A DNA stretch of 64,000 nt from Thamnaconus septentrionalis (GCA_009823395.1 CM020506.1:609501-673500), one strand, 5' to 3'. Numbered from the stretch's first letter, positions 26,717-40,672 are shown. Notes: generated from the sequence alone by a model not told the origin. Made by a program: numbers and translations.

Positions 26717-26720
26717 TATA
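26692..26720. repeat. (ATT)n microsatellite
   Basis: About nine TTA units at the end of an AT-rich stretch. Confidence 0.9.
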
Positions 26721-27192
26721 CCTGCGTCTGACAGGGTTATTTCCCTAGCTGGTTAAAACACTGAAGGGGGGAACATTCAACAGTCACGTTTCTTGACGTC
26801 CCAAATCACGTGTTGCCCCCCCACCTACCTTCATCCCTTCCCCCAACCCGCATCCCCGCCCCCCCCAGTCACTGTGCTCTCTCGCAGGAAGTTTGAACAA
26901 TCCTCTGGGCTCCGTCTTTAATTGCCGCGCTAACCAGCCAGCCAGCTGAAAAATATCTTTCTTTTTTTTCCTCTTTTGCCTTTCATCTTAAGAGCGGCTG
27001 TTACGCGGCGGCGTGCGCTAGCGTCACGTGCGCGCTCGGCCCTGAGCATGTGTGCGTCGGCTGTGACTCTCCAACGGCACATGTTTGATCTCCGCTAATG
27101 TATGTGCATGCTAATATTGGCAAAACAAATAATAAAAAAAAGGGAACACGTCCAGACTGCTGGTTAGCGAGACTGAGGGGAAGATTGTTAAG

Positions 27193-27193
<1 letters not shown>
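26721..27193. other. Intron 1 unique sequence
   Basis: Includes C-rich (26815-26870) and CpG-containing (27000-27040) stretches; no exon recognised. Confidence 0.45.

Positions 27194-27231
<38 letters not shown>
27194..27231. repeat. (GT)19 microsatellite
   Basis: Nineteen GT units. Confidence 0.95.
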
Positions 27232-27233
<2 letters not shown>

Positions 27234-30200
27234 TGAGGGTGGAGCGATGTGAAGCTGTGGAAACCCCTGTTGTTTTGTGCGTGCGTGGGAGGATCGGTCG
27301 TTATGCAGCGCGGCATTGTGGGACTGTGCTGTGTCTTTACATTAGAAAGCAGCCTAATTGGTGGGAGCGCGTGGGCAGAGACGGCCAGCGGTGGCGGGTC
27401 TTTGTCGGGACCAACTAGCTCATCTCGGTGGTGTCGGACAATAAAATGAAATGCGCACTTTCCTATCTGGGTTTTGGGGAGGGGGACAGCAATTCTCGCC
27501 GCAAAATGAACGACATTGGACGCGCTAACGATATTGTAATAGTAAATGGAAACAGATTCAAGCATTGTGTGTAAAAGTGTGTTTTTGTATCATTGCCAGC
27601 CTGATTTCACAGAGTTTCTGGCATGTGTAGTTCAAAGTAGAAGGGTTTCCCTGCAGATGAAACCAATACTCCTGTCAGCAGCGATATATTCATACATATA
27701 TTTATATAGATGTATATATATATATAAAACATAAATGTAATTCGGCCCATTTGTAATGCTGCAATTGGTTCTGCAAATGTTACCCCTTGATGCAATTTTT
27801 ATCGAAGCGGCCAGCAGCTCCAGCTTGGCTGAGGTTCGGTTGTCTTGAAGTGGCGTCCAATGAAATCAGAGCTCGCCGTGCGTTAGCCGCAGTAATCAGA
27901 ATTGATTGGGCTGTTTCCGCTGATGAAAATGGATACGTCGTGGACACGGTGCCTCTCGTTCGTCGCCGCGGCCTTGCTGCCCTGATGCCATTTTGCCCAT
28001 AAAGGCCAATTATAATCCACCTATTGGCCTGAATGGCTGCATTAGAGCCCCACTGGTGCTTATGTCATTTTGGGCTTGGACGATGAAACGGTCTTAACCG
28101 GTAATAAAGTTGGAGGGTTTTTTTTTTTTTTGTCTTTACCGATTTCCTGTTACTTTCCAACCATTAGTGCCCACAGAGTCATTAAGGATATTACTTTCTA
28201 CTTCCATCCTCCTTCCTCCCTTTATTCTTTCCATCTTTCTTTAGAGGAAAATGGATTGGCTGGAGTTCTGTTGGGCATATCGGAAGATTTCTTTTTTTCC
28301 TTTGAATCGCCTTACCTCAATATACTGAAAAGTGCTTTGCTTGTCGAACAGAGTCCAACAAAGCAAGGGAACAAACTAACGCCAGTGTTGCAGGAACTCC
28401 CCTGTCTGCAAATGAAGGGCAGGGAACTGTTTTCGTGCGTTCCCCCCCCCTTTGTGAAGAATGTTGGACAAGTTCAGGTGGGTTTCTTGGTTGTACGGAT
28501 GAAGTCCAATGGGAAAGACCGAGACGATGAGGAGGAGTTTGCCTCAGAGCGGCCCCCAGAAAAACCACCCCCCCTCTCCGCTCCATCTGCATGTCGCACT
28601 GCAGCATCGCAGGAGAGTGACGTGGAGTGCAAACAAGCCATTGAAGTCAAATAAAGTGGCTGATTATCTACAAACACACCCCCCTTTACCCTGTTTGCCC
28701 TCCAAATGACAGATAAATGTACAGGGACATTATTGAATTAGGGCCAATGTGAGAGCAACACTATAATTTGGCCAATTTCAACGGCGGGCCATCGTTGGAG
28801 AAAAACAGCCATTCACTGCAAATGGTTGCCACTCTGCCTCTGTTCTCCATCCTGGAGCCGAGTCTGCCAAGCGCTCGCTCAACAAATTCATTCCTCACCA
28901 CCAACTAAGTAAATTTCTTACTTCATTTGCCACAACAGACAAATGAAGTAGAAACAAAACTTGCGCACAAATGTTTGTTTTTCTTTGAACTGCTGCTTTT
29001 GGCTAACGGACTGTTTCGCAAAAAAACTCCGACCACCAAAATGCGATTTAAGCGCCTTTAAAAATTTACCCGGCTAATAACAGCCCGCATTCATATTTTA
29101 GATGCAACTCCGGACCTTTTACATAATTTTATCCCCGTGAAGCGTAAAAAGCTATCATCCCCTCGCCCGCAAAACCAGCGCCACTCCACTCCACTCCCGG
29201 CGTATTTGACTTTTCAGCGCCTCTGCTTAAATATCGCCCCGGCTAAGTGGACGTATGGATGCGGGGTATATCCGCTGAATCAAATATTTATGCGCGTAGG
29301 TATGATTTTCAAGCACTGCTCCCCAGAGTGCACTGTCGCCTCTGGCAGCGCTCGCCGCTTAGCTTGTAGCGCGACAACCTCTCGCTACCTCTCGCCGCTT
29401 CTTCCCTCCATCCCCTCCTCCCGCTCGATGACAAGCCTGTTGACAAGTCTGGATGACTCTCAAGCAGCCAGTGGGCCGGACTACTGTCTGCAGCTGATAT
29501 GTCTGTACGAATTGTGTTTTCTCTTCTTTTTTTTTATTTACTGCATCCTTAACAAATGGAAATGTTCCCCCCTGGCAGTCAGGCCCCTCAAGTTGATCAA
29601 GTTGACTGGAGAGCTTCCAGGACGCTGCTTCGTTTTTTGCCGAACTGCGTTCTCGCATTGACATCATCGATGGGTTTTATTTTGGAAAACCTTTGCTTTG
29701 CTTTGGGTTTTAGAGTTGTTTTTTTCAGAAATGGGCAATGGACTGCAGGAGAGGTAACAGAGACGCCTCCCTCCGCTCCTGGTTTGCACCGCTCCGTGTT
29801 CCCATCTCAGCTCAGGTCCCTCGAGATGCAGCTTTTCAGCGTTTGCCTTAAAATCCATGTAAAATTGATTGGGTTTTTCTTCTCCACCCAACGTGTTCGT
29901 ACTGCAGACGCTCCAAGGTTGGGATCCCAACTCCCTGTGTCTTTGTGCTTTCCCCGTGGATGCATTTATTCTGGTCTCTGGTTTCATGGTCTTTATGGTT
30001 TTTATTATTCAATAATGTATCTCCAGAGTTCTGCTCCAGGACATAAAAGCCCCCTCCCCTGTCTTCCTAAAATAGAAAGCCCTATGCTATCTAATTTGCC
30101 TTATAATTCATGATCCATCCGATTTTTCATATATTTTATGAATGCTTGGAACAGAAAGCCATCGCGCTGGCACCTCACACTTCACACCCTTCACTTTTTT

Positions 30201-32418
30201 TTCCTCCATTTTTTGAGAGCTGTCATTTCAAATCTCTGCCCCAATGATTTACGGTCCATTTACTCCCTGTTCCCCGTCGCTCTTGAAGAAAGAGGTTTTT
30301 TTGTTTTTTTTTTTTTGCATATGTGCCTCCGTCTGTTGGCGCAGGAATCGTCCGTGACCTCCATCCAGTAATCCCCGGACCTCGACTTGCACTCGGCTCA
30401 TCTCCTCTGCATGTGCTAGCTATCGTCTTCCTCCTCTCCCGGCCTGTCATCCTCACCCCTGGACGACTGGATTATTAAAGCCAACACGTCCTAATCCCCT
30501 CATCCTCCTGCTTCGCGGCTGCCCAGCAGATTGGTCATTGGACCCCTTTTTTTTTTTTTTTTTTCTGCCAAAACACAGCCAAGGATCTTCTTGGCATGGC
30601 AGCATTTTGCCACCACAGTTGGGTTTAGCATGCGGACCTGACTTATGGGGACTGAGATGGTGTTGTTCTTTTGATTGGGCAGATGTTTTTCCTTTCAAGA
30701 TGAAATTATTTTCAATGATTTTATCCTTTGATTTGTTGCGTAATGCGACCGAATAATCTGGCCTACAAGTCTAACGATCTTATCATTTCTTCTTTCTGCA
30801 CTTAATGCAGGTTTTCTATTTATTACATAACAATGGCCTCATTGAAAGTGCTAGTGAATATTTTCTCTTAACAGCTCCTTAGACTTTGCGTTAAAATGTG
30901 CTTGCCTCTGCCTGTTGTCCGTCCTTGCTGGTGTGTTAAAGATGACATCTTGGGTTTCCTGGTGACGTATTCTGATTGGCTCTCTGTCTTTTCATCCAAA
31001 ATGGATGGCACAGAAGCAAGCACAATCTCACTGATTTTCCGAGGTGGTGCTTTAATAATAAACACCGATAGATTAAATTAACTGAACTCTGTGCATGTCT
31101 TGGCAGGAGCGCCGGCCGTCCCCGGACTCCATCTTGACGGAGCCACGTCTCAGGTGTGGCTTCCAGCCCACTTGCTCTGAAATGATGCTGCTTGTCTTTA
31201 TCTTTATCTTTAACGGCACACGGAGTTGGGGATTTGGGGGGACCTCTTCCAGGTAGGCACAATATGCTGCGGAAAAAGAAACAGAGAGGCTCATGGGATG
31301 TCGGCATAGGAACATCAAAGGATTCCTGAGCAGATGTCTCCAAACAAGATGGCTGCCAGGTCAGCTCAGTCAATTACCTCGGTAATAAGAGCCGCTTGAT
31401 GTTCATGCGCCCTGCTCAGGTCCATAAACTGCTTTGTGCTTTTTAACACACCGGCCAGTTGTTTCCTCTCCTGACCTGTGAACCTGTCCCTGTGCTTGTT
31501 TGTTTTTTTTTTTGTTTTTTAAAAAGAAAGAAAAAAAAAAAGACAGACGGACTGAATATTTGGTTTGATCACACAGAGCAGCAGAGATGAATATTTATCG
31601 CGAGAGGCTGGTAAATTAATGACTACCCCCTGCTTCCTCTTTTCAGAGAGACGGATGAAGAAAATCTTTTTATTTATTTTTTTTTTTCCTTTTTTTTTTC
31701 TAAGCCCGTGGCTTTGTTTTGTTTTGCCTCCTCTGTCAGCTGTCATCCTCTGTTCCAGAGGAGGAAGCACCAGGGAATAATCGTCTTGTGTTTGCTATGT
31801 TTGGAGCCCGAAGGCCTGACACGAGTGATGGTGCTTCGGTGGCTGAACCACGTGTGACTGAATGGGGACATGGGATTTGGGGTTTCTACCCTAAAGAGAG
31901 TGGGGGGCTATACGTCGATATGGTCCAACGCTCGCCTGCTCTGCGGACCATTACTGCGGCATCGCTGTGCCGCTGCTCCTCTTAAACATGGACACAGATG
32001 GCGTCCAGCGAAATGTTATGCAAACATCTCCGCAGCCTCCAGGGTTGCTAAATCTAAATGTTTGACTTGGGAAGTGCCCCCACCTCCTCACTCAAGCCTC
32101 ATTTACTCATTCTGCACCCGTGGTCTCTGTTTGCTAGTTTTTATGTTTGTTTTTTTTTCTTTCCTTTTAGTTCTTTGTTCGTATTGTCGTTCCACTGCTG
32201 GCTGAACCTTATTATGAAGCCAGCGGCAGGTACCTCTGCTGCTGCGGTGAATATATCGCCGCCGCCGCGGCCAACCAACAGACTTCCTGCCTCCCCTATT
32301 CAACAATGCAGGCACTCGCCTCCAGAAATGATATAGGCAGCAGCGGCATTGTCTCATGCATACAAATGGGGAGGTTAGCATGTGATCCATCCGGAAATGA
32401 ATTGCTCTCTCAGGCTTT

Positions 32419-32422
<4 letters not shown>
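27232..32422. other. Intron 1 unique sequence with candidate conserved non-coding blocks
   Basis: Five kilobases nearly free of repeats. Blocks at 27860-28090 and 28720-28830 combine CCAAT-like, ATTA and ATAAAG motifs with balanced composition. An open frame at 28070-28654 (194 codons) has no known domain and is probably chance. T-runs occur at 28119-28130, 30547-30564 and 31501-31512. Confidence 0.4.

Positions 32423-32458
<36 letters not shown>
32423..32458. repeat. (GA)n microsatellite
   Basis: About eighteen GA units. Confidence 0.95.
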
Positions 32459-32462
<4 letters not shown>

Positions 32463-32637
32463 TCACAGCGGGATTAAAGCACTTCACCCCCCACCCCCTC
32501 CCATCCTGCCATTATTCCCGAGTCAATGTGAAATGACACAGTCAGATGGACGGCACCCCTGACATGTTAGCCGCTCGCTGAGAACATAAGGAAGCCGCTC
32601 GGTTGGTCAGCCGGCAGCTCCGCTCGCCGCTTCCTGC

Positions 32638-32639
<2 letters not shown>

Positions 32640-32674
<35 letters not shown>
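32640..32674. repeat. (GA)n microsatellite
   Basis: About seventeen GA units, 180 bp after a similar array in the same orientation. Confidence 0.95.
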
Positions 32675-32678
<4 letters not shown>

Positions 32679-34265
32679 CCGCATAGAACTCCAGCCTTTT
32701 ATTCACGGCTGCATGGCCAGTTGCTATGGCAACATGACTTTGCATTCCTTCTCACCTGCAGCTTGTGATCAATTCCTCACAGCTTGTCCCGAAATGCCAC
32801 GCCACTGCGGCTGACGTGACGCCGACTGTTTAACCCAAGTTCGCCGCTACGGCGACAAGGTTTTTTTTTTTCTTTCTTTTCTTCAACCACACCCACTGAA
32901 AATAAAGATTCCCGGGGTCCGGTAAGTCTCAGCCCGCAGTGCACGTCACGTCTCTGCAACCATGCAGAATGACGCTACGGGATCATCACAGGGCACTGCG
33001 TTGGACGTGAACGGCTCTGTGCAAACCACGCCCCTTTACAGCAGATCTTTTTTTTGATTTGAACTGCGGCAATGTGCCAAAGCCCCACGCCATTTGACTC
33101 CCATTTTCCTGGATCAGTACAGTACTAATTAGCCATTTTCAATCAGCCAAAAGCCAACGGAGGAGCCGTGCGTGGGGTCCTGCGTAATGGGTGTATAGAT
33201 GGATAGTGACAGTCGGTCCTGCGTGAGGAAAGCAGGCGTGCAGGGAATGAAGCCAGAGCCGGGGGCACTGAGGCGTGAGCGCTGCGCTCTCTCACGTAAA
33301 AGTGCCTTTCTACCCTAATGATGCCCGCTCACAGTTCCCTTCATGTAAATATGACTCACGTTTTTGCCTCCGTCCACCGGGAGGCACCTATAGGCGCACG
33401 GCCACAGTGGGAAGCCCTCTGTCACACGTTGTGCCTTTGAAAGTTCCTTTTCATGACGAGCGTGCCCGTGCCAGTGGCGCGCACGTGATCGAGGTCCACC
33501 CTCCTCTGCTTCTTTCCGTAGGAAACAATGTTAATCAAGTCAAGTCATCCTCACCGCGCTTGGTGCGCTCACCGCGGCCAATCCCCGGGCTGTGTCGGCC
33601 AGTTTCCCCGGAAACGTGAATCATCGGGATGTACTATGAATGGAATAGAAAATAGTTCCTGTGACTTTAATATGAAGGTTGTTGTTTACAGTTATCTTAG
33701 GAAAGGATCTGCTGAAGTAAATCCATATCTTTGAAGCAAGCGATCAATCCCTACGCCACTGAGGAACCATATTCGGTCACTTTCAAGAGATTTTCTTGCT
33801 TGTTGTTCGATGAAGAGTCAATATTAGTTCTTTCTCGTACACAGAGTGAGTGGCATTTTTTTTGTTTTTTTACTGCATCACATGCTTAATATTTCAACAG
33901 AAAGGGTCAAAGATTGACCATGATTAATGTCTGAAGGTTTACAAGGAAATAAATGAAAGTACAGCTTTGTTTTTGAATCATTTTATAACAGTGGCTCTCT
34001 TAATTCCCTATTAACTATTAAAAAAATGACTTTAAATGCCATAGAAGATTGTCACCGTATTTGGTGGTTAGACAGCGACATCGAGAAAAGCAGAGCTTCG
34101 TTACTCCGGATTAATGCGTGTGGTATCACAAGGTGGCAGTAATCTGCTAGCTCATTAGCGCAACATCTGGAGCGGCTCGCTCTATCTTAGCACTCTGAAA
34201 ATGGAGGGAAACAGGGGATAATCCAATCTGGACTCTCGCTGGAGGGCTGGCTTTGTTTCAGCATG
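32675..34265. other. Intron 1 unique sequence
   Basis: No exon, RNA gene or interspersed repeat recognised. Confidence 0.45.
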
Positions 34266-34287
34266 CACACACACACACACACACACA
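34266..34287. repeat. (CA)11 microsatellite
   Basis: Eleven CA units. Confidence 0.9.
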
Positions 34288-37200
34288 AGTACAGTCAGAC
34301 GTGAGTGGGAAAAAAAACATTAGCATGTAAAGCTTCATGGTTTGCTCTGTAGGTGAACAGTTGCACTTTGTAGAAGTCTGTTGCGGTCAAGGTCAACTTG
34401 AATAGATGGTTGGTGTGGCAAGTTCTGGTAGCATATAAGCTTATGTGCTGCAGAAGAGCTAACCTCCTAGCTAGCATGCTGCAATGAATATTTTGACTGC
34501 TAGCATGGTTACAGTGTTGCTGTTTTGAGACAAGTTGGAATTTGAAGGAAACCACACAAACAGTATTGAGCCATGTAACTCCTTGTCTTTGGTAGACTTC
34601 CTCCAAGTGAAATGCTTTTCCTCCATGGCACTAAAGAACAGTGTATTACAAAATAGCACCAGAGCTTCCAATTAACATAAGGGCAAGTAGTAAGTAGGTG
34701 AAATTTCCATTTTCAGTGAAGCATCCCTTTAAGTCGCTAAAAATATCCCACCAATTATGCCACACTGTGTTTTGCATTGTTTTAATAGGTTATTCATGAG
34801 CTCCCTCTGGGTTTTAGCTAATGTTTTTGTCAAAACAGCATGCATATAGTCCCTGTACGTCTGCAGAGAACAGAGCCTTCCTGTTTTCCTCCTCTTAATG
34901 AACTCTTTCCTCGTTGTGATGCTGGTTTGGTCCCACTGTGGGGTGTCTTGAACTCAGAGGAAAAAAAACAGACCAGGTTTGGAAGGCAGCTTGTGAATCA
35001 AAATATTTCTTGCCCACAGCAACACAACAGTCCGTGTCAGAAAGTGACTGCAGCGTGAGCCTTGACTACTGGACTGGTGCGGTTAATCTGCTCAACTGTG
35101 ACTGACAGGGCAATCAAAAATAAGACCGCAAACCTTTATTTAGTTTGACAAGACCGACGTTGACGGAACGTGATTAGCTGTTGGTTGCAAAAGGGGAGCA
35201 AGTTTCTGGTTTCTCTTCTGAAAAGAACATTTTTGAAATTCAAATAAATGCCATGCAATTAATGGAAAAAACTAATGGCAGAATGCTGATTGAATATCAA
35301 TGAGTAAATTTCAATGGTTTGCTCTGAGTGAAAATATGAAACCGTGACTACGTTTTTACATTTTTTTCCAATTCTAAAATGTATTACTTGTATTGTAATT
35401 ATGCTCCGCTGTTGTCGGAACCACTTTGGTTTGCACTCCTTTGCCAAAATGTTCTTTTATATTTAATATTAAAAGGATAAACAAGTGGGGACCAAACCAC
35501 AACATGACGCGCACAATAGAATGAATCTGTTAGAAGAAGGTGCTGTAACTGGTCATCTAAAAAAGTCCTATTCTAATACTCTAATACTGAAGCATCCATT
35601 TCAAATTAGTTTTGCTCTGAAAATTGCAAAAGCATTGATACGTGTTTCAGTAGACACACTGGAGTATCACCGCCATGACATCCCATTCAATACCGCCGTT
35701 TGAATCGGCGGCTCTGTCCTCTCCGACCTGGTATTTGCCTTTTGGGTTTGGTGGCGCTCACTCGGGTCAGGTGATGTACAGATGCAGCGTGAGTGGCGCA
35801 GTGGCTCCTGGCTCATTTCTCCTTTTCTATTTCCGCCGCTCTGTGGGTTTCAGCTGGCTGTGCCCATCACTGGAGCCTCTTTGATTCCCCTCGTCTCTAA
35901 GCCAACTCTGCCGTGCCAGTCAGCAGCAGCGGTGGCGGCGGCGGCAGCACCGCTAAGTAGGTCACACTGCAGTCACACCGCCTGCCGAGCTGGGGAAGGA
36001 AAGCGAGAGAAGCAAGAGATCGTCAGGAAAAGATGGTAGAAAGAAGAGCAGGAGATGGAGGCGCGATAGAGACAGGAGAGGAAGGAGGGAGGAGCTAGAA
36101 GATCGGGACTGACGGAGGTTGGCAAGGAGAGCTCGCGTGACATTTTTCTTTTATTCAGAGAAAGCGGCGACCGCTCACAATTGCATCATGAGAAGAGGAG
36201 CAGAGGCTGTGGCGGCCAGCCGGATGTGAGGAAATCTTCCAAGAGGCAGTCGCACCGCGCACGGCGACGCTTTCAGCCCCGAATGTACTAATCCACTCCC
36301 ACTGATCCAGTCATGTGCAGCGTTAAAAGAAAGAAAAGAAAAAAGAAAAGGTGTCTGACTAGTAGCTGAATGCGGAGACACTGCAGGACAATGAAGTCAT
36401 CAGCATAGAACAGGAAGGAGCGATGCGCAGCATTTAATCCGTACAAACTGAGTGAGGAGACTTTAAATGTGTGACTGGAAGCGTCAAGTTTTTTTTTTTT
36501 TCGCTCGGTGACATCACTCTCCAAATCTCCTGCGCTCGGAGCTCCGTCGCTCCGCCCGCTTCGGTTTATTCTGGGCTCATTTGCAAATAAGATACATGAT
36601 GAAATTTGGGGGACGAGGATTAGATTTCCTGGAACTGCGTCAAGTCATCCGTGAACGTGCCCGCTCGCGGAGGAGGACCCCCGGAAAATAGATGATGTAA
36701 TATTCATCCCTCTGCTATTTTACATCTGGTGTCTGAAGCGGAGGTTTAATTCCTGTTTGAGGTCTTGTTGCCGCCATTAGCGACTACCAAGTTAAGTAAC
36801 CAAACTTGTTGTTTTGCACTCTTGAAAGGAGACTGTTACATTTTTCATGGATTCCCTTGTCAGCTGTAGCGCCGCTGAAAGAAGAAAAGCTGTCGTCGCT
36901 GGCTGCCCAGTTGGAACCAGCGTGGCGCGAAGAGCCGGCAGGGCGGCCGTGTTCTTCAGTGCGGAAGCCATGTTTGAACCTGCCGGGGATTTTCCTCTCG
37001 TGCATTTGTGAAGTGATTCAAGTCGTTGCTTGGGGGATTTAAAGTCCCGAAAAGTCTGCAAAAAGTCACCGCAATGTTTTCAAACAATATCTGAATTCAT
37101 CTGTAGCAAAACGTTGAACCCCCAGAAATGAGCTCACCCTTTACTAAAGCTCTTTGTGAGGTAATGAAGGGCACTGATACCAACCCCCTTCGACCTTCTA

Positions 37201-39241
37201 CGTGTTTTATCCCCTTCCAGACGAGCTGAAGGTCTACTTCATGCTGGAGGCTGTAAACAGAGGGCTATTTTTTCTTTTCTTGAGGTCTGTGGAGATTTTT
37301 TTTTATATATAGTTTGAATAATTCAACCTCTCAGATGACAAATAAAGATCTGACAACAGGCTGTAATACGGAGACCTTTCTAGAGAGTCTGAATGGCCCC
37401 GCCTACATCATTGCGGCTGCAGCATCGTTTCCCGCCGACCTCCAGCGGTTTGAGCTTTCTTGTTAACAGCGGCGCACCGAGGTAAAGAGGCGCATTCAGC
37501 CTCGCGCCAACGCGACGTCCGTGACCTCACGGGACATTTGAATCTGTCCAACGTCGAGCGGCTCCATTCATTAGGGTGTTGCTCGCCACGGGCGGACCCT
37601 CCGGACCTCGCCGTCGCTCCGCTCTGAGCTCTGATCCCGTGAGATGAAAAAAAAAAACCCTCCTCCGTCTCCTTGGCGCCGTCTCGCCACCGGGATCGTG
37701 TGTTCACATCAAACACGGCTGAGCCCGACGCTCGCACCGTTCGCACGCACTTCGCACGCACGCCCCGTGTGCACACTGGAGTTAACGAAGCACGCTGTGA
37801 CTGCCAGGCGCCCCTCGTTATGTTATTAATACCTTTGGTCATGTCATTAGCCATAAATGCCAGTGTCAACGGCCTTGAATGGAATCGCTTACACTGGTCA
37901 CCCCACCCCCCCAGGGTGCAAGCCGTGCAGCAGGTGGGCGGTCCTCGGCCCCTCCCACTCGCCGCTCCAATCAGTCAGACAGTGATTAGTGCTGATGGAG
38001 CAGAAAGGAGAGGGTGGGGGTGGGGTGGGGTGGAGGAACCCAAAGGTCCAACACGTGACAGGTTGGGATATTGGATCGTCGGCATGCGCTTCATTTTTCA
38101 GCTTCTCATCCAGCGCCTCACCCCGATCTTAATTCTCTGGAGGCTCTGCTCTGCCGTGGCTGAGAACAGAAAATAAATAAATGAATCAGTGCTCCGCTAA
38201 CGCTGCCGATTGGTGATCCATCGGCGGATTGAAGGTGTCATGGCAACAGCTGCTCCATCTTTTCCCACTTCCGTCCCCTGTCTTCAGTCGGTGTGATTCA
38301 TCTCCGGCCTTGATCCCGCTGGATCGGCGCCAAAGCTTAGGTTGTTTAAAATGGAGAGCGGCTTTCAGTAATGACAGTCAAGACTTGTTACTTTTTATTT
38401 TTTATTTTTTGAGAATAAGGCCGAGTAACGTGTGTGTGTATTTCATGCACTCATACTGTAGATATGCAGTAAGATAAATTTGCCTGTACAAGGGCGAAGC
38501 AAAGGCTCACATCCACCAATCTGAGTGCAAACTTTCACCGTTCGGTAGATAACAGAGTCCAAATACTCAACTTTTTTTTTTTGTTGATAATGTGTGCATG
38601 CCACAGATGTACAACGTTATGTACAGATGTTATGAAAACATGATGCAAACAGCTCAGGCCGTGTGAGCTGAACGTTGGTCAACTTGGTCAACTTCCACAA
38701 AACACAGCTTTGCAAGCGCATCACCTCAAGCGTGTGCAGCTTTATTGTGAATTATTGGCAGTTGTTTTGAATGATGTTGTTTTCATAACGTGCATTTGAA
38801 TGTGAAAATGTGACAAGGCTTTATGGAAACACTAAATTCTCTCAACCTTCAGAGATGCTAGCGTCAGCTTTGGAGAACCAAAGACGTGGACTGATTGGGG
38901 CTGAGCTGCCTGAAGCAGCCACCAAATCTTTAGCACTTGGCTGACGAGACTATAAAACAATTTTCTCTTCTCCTTTTATGGGTCAACCTTCCACACTCGT
39001 TCATCTCCGCAGGTCCACACTGACTCAACGAAGACGCCTGAAAACCGTAAACCCGTCCCAAACCTTGACGAGCTAGCAAACTGCGACCGCACGTACAGTC
39101 CGAGTGAAGGACAGGCAGGGGTCGCCTCTGCTCAGCCAGAGCTGCTTCCACTCCTGCTTGTCAGAGGCAGCCGAGTGTGAAGGCGCTTATGAGCCCAGAT
39201 GGGAGGGGAGTGAAGAGCGTTTCTTGAAGTTTCCCAACACG
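34288..39241. other. Intron 1 unique sequence
   Basis: No exon recognised. 36580-36780 (AT-rich, with aatattcatc and ataagatacatgatg) and the CpG-rich 37400-37800 are the parts most like regulatory DNA. Open frames at 37408-37869 and 37673-38176 overlap on opposite strands and lack domains. Confidence 0.4.
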
Positions 39242-39331
39242 CTCCTCCTCCTCCTCCTCCTGTTCTTCCTCCTCTGCCTCTTCCTCCTCCTCCTCCTCCT
39301 CCTCCTCCTCCTCCTCCTCCGCCTCTTCTTC
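39242..39331. repeat. (CTC)n tract
   Basis: About 90 bp of CTC/CTT units with few interruptions; the poly-Glu and poly-Leu frames across it are spurious. Confidence 0.93.
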
Positions 39332-39591
39332 TTTCCTACGCGGCACGAAAAACTTCGGGGCCCGCCGTGTCCCACCCCGCTCAGAAAATGTAAGTTGAGA
39401 CGACATGTCGGCGCATTTCTTTTTAATTAGGGGCGCTGGCGGGTTGACATAGGTAGCTGAAAGATGTAAAACCATGAAAGATTCATTGGCGCCTCTGTTC
39501 AGGACAGTGGCTGTCTGCCGGATGGGACGGGAAGCTCGGAGATGAAACGAGAAATGATGTCTCATCATAGCAGCATCACTTCTTCCTTCAG

Positions 39592-39592
<1 letters not shown>

Positions 39593-39639
<47 letters not shown>
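39593..39639. repeat. (AC)23 microsatellite
   Basis: About 23 AC units. Confidence 0.95.
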
Positions 39640-39642
<3 letters not shown>

Positions 39643-39750
39643 CCGGGACGGGCCTCAGGCAAAAATAGCGCCGTCGAGTCTTTTCATCGCACTTAAAAGC
39701 TTCACTTCGGTGTCCGTTTTGGTCACGGATGTGTCACTGCTGCAGAGCGC

Positions 39751-39773
39751 TTTTTTTTTTTTTTTTTTTTTTT
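39751..39773. repeat. Poly(T) run, 23 bases
   Basis: Homopolymer; no flanking retrotransposon body or target duplication recognised. Confidence 0.9.
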
Positions 39774-40188
39774 ACGAGGATCTTGTCACTGCATCGCATT
39801 CCTTCTTTAATTAAATAGCCGGCGTAACGACGGTGCGTGCGTGCGCTTGATTCTGTGGTCATGTGACCTCTGCCTGAGTGGCTGCAGTCGGCGGCGACCT
39901 GTCAGGAGGCAAACTGGCTGCAATTATGGCCCCGGTGCTGATTGATGATGCGGCAGGATCGCTTTAATGTTGACAGCCCCCCCCCACCGCGCTACGTGCC
40001 CTTGTGCCGTGCAGTCAGTCAGTCAGTGCACAAACGCACAAACAAACGCACATTTTTCAGAGGTACATGGAAAAAAATGCACCCGGTTGTGAATTTGCAA
40101 AACTGCGAACTGCGTTCTCGGGGTGATGCATCAAAGTCTCCGCTCAACTGCAAACACTTGCCAAGCTGACGCATTTCATAAATCACAC

Positions 40189-40193
<5 letters not shown>

Positions 40194-40234
<41 letters not shown>
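40194..40234. repeat. (GT)20 microsatellite
   Basis: About 20 GT units, continuing into alternating CA/CG DNA. Confidence 0.95.
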
Positions 40235-40235
<1 letters not shown>

Positions 40236-40361
40236 ACACGCGCGTGCGCATTATATACGTGCCCATGAATCCACCCCCAGTTCCCCTCCTGGAAGTGACC
40301 TCTATTTACTTGTCATGCGTTCTTACCTGCGCCAACACACTCGTGCGCACGTCCTCATGCG

Positions 40362-40362
<1 letters not shown>

Positions 40363-40391
<29 letters not shown>
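40363..40391. repeat. (CA)n microsatellite
   Basis: About 14 CA units, inverted relative to the GT array 130 bp earlier, so the two could pair in a transcript. Confidence 0.95.
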
Positions 40392-40395
<4 letters not shown>

Positions 40396-40639
40396 GACGC
40401 ACTCGCCGCAGCACAAGGTGGCTCCCAGCGAATCCACCTTAAACAGCAGCGCAGGGAAGATGAAGGGACGCATTTCCATTAGGGAGGCGGAGAATCGTAG
40501 AGGGGAAGCCATGAAAGGGACACCGTGTACGGACTCGTTAAAGAACGTGTGGGCTCTCCAATCTGCAGCACTACACACAATGAAGTGTCCTCTAATACAA
40601 GGCCACTGAGGAGAGCCTTTCATTCGCTGTCCCACAAAG

Positions 40640-40671
<32 letters not shown>

Positions 40672-40672
40672 C
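40640..40672. repeat. (CA)n microsatellite
   Basis: About 16 CA units with one CG interruption. Confidence 0.93.

Noticed and set aside
28070..28654. 194-codon + strand open frame in intron 1
   Set aside because: No known domain; homopolymer-rich start (T-run) and no expression evidence. Its position in candidate conserved non-coding DNA explains it better.
35780..35815. tRNA-like A-box (gtggcgcagtgg) suggesting a SINE
   Set aside because: No matching B-box or tRNA-related body follows.
39925..39945. REST left half-site (GGTGCTGA) in mid intron 1
   Set aside because: No right half-site at canonical or expanded spacing.
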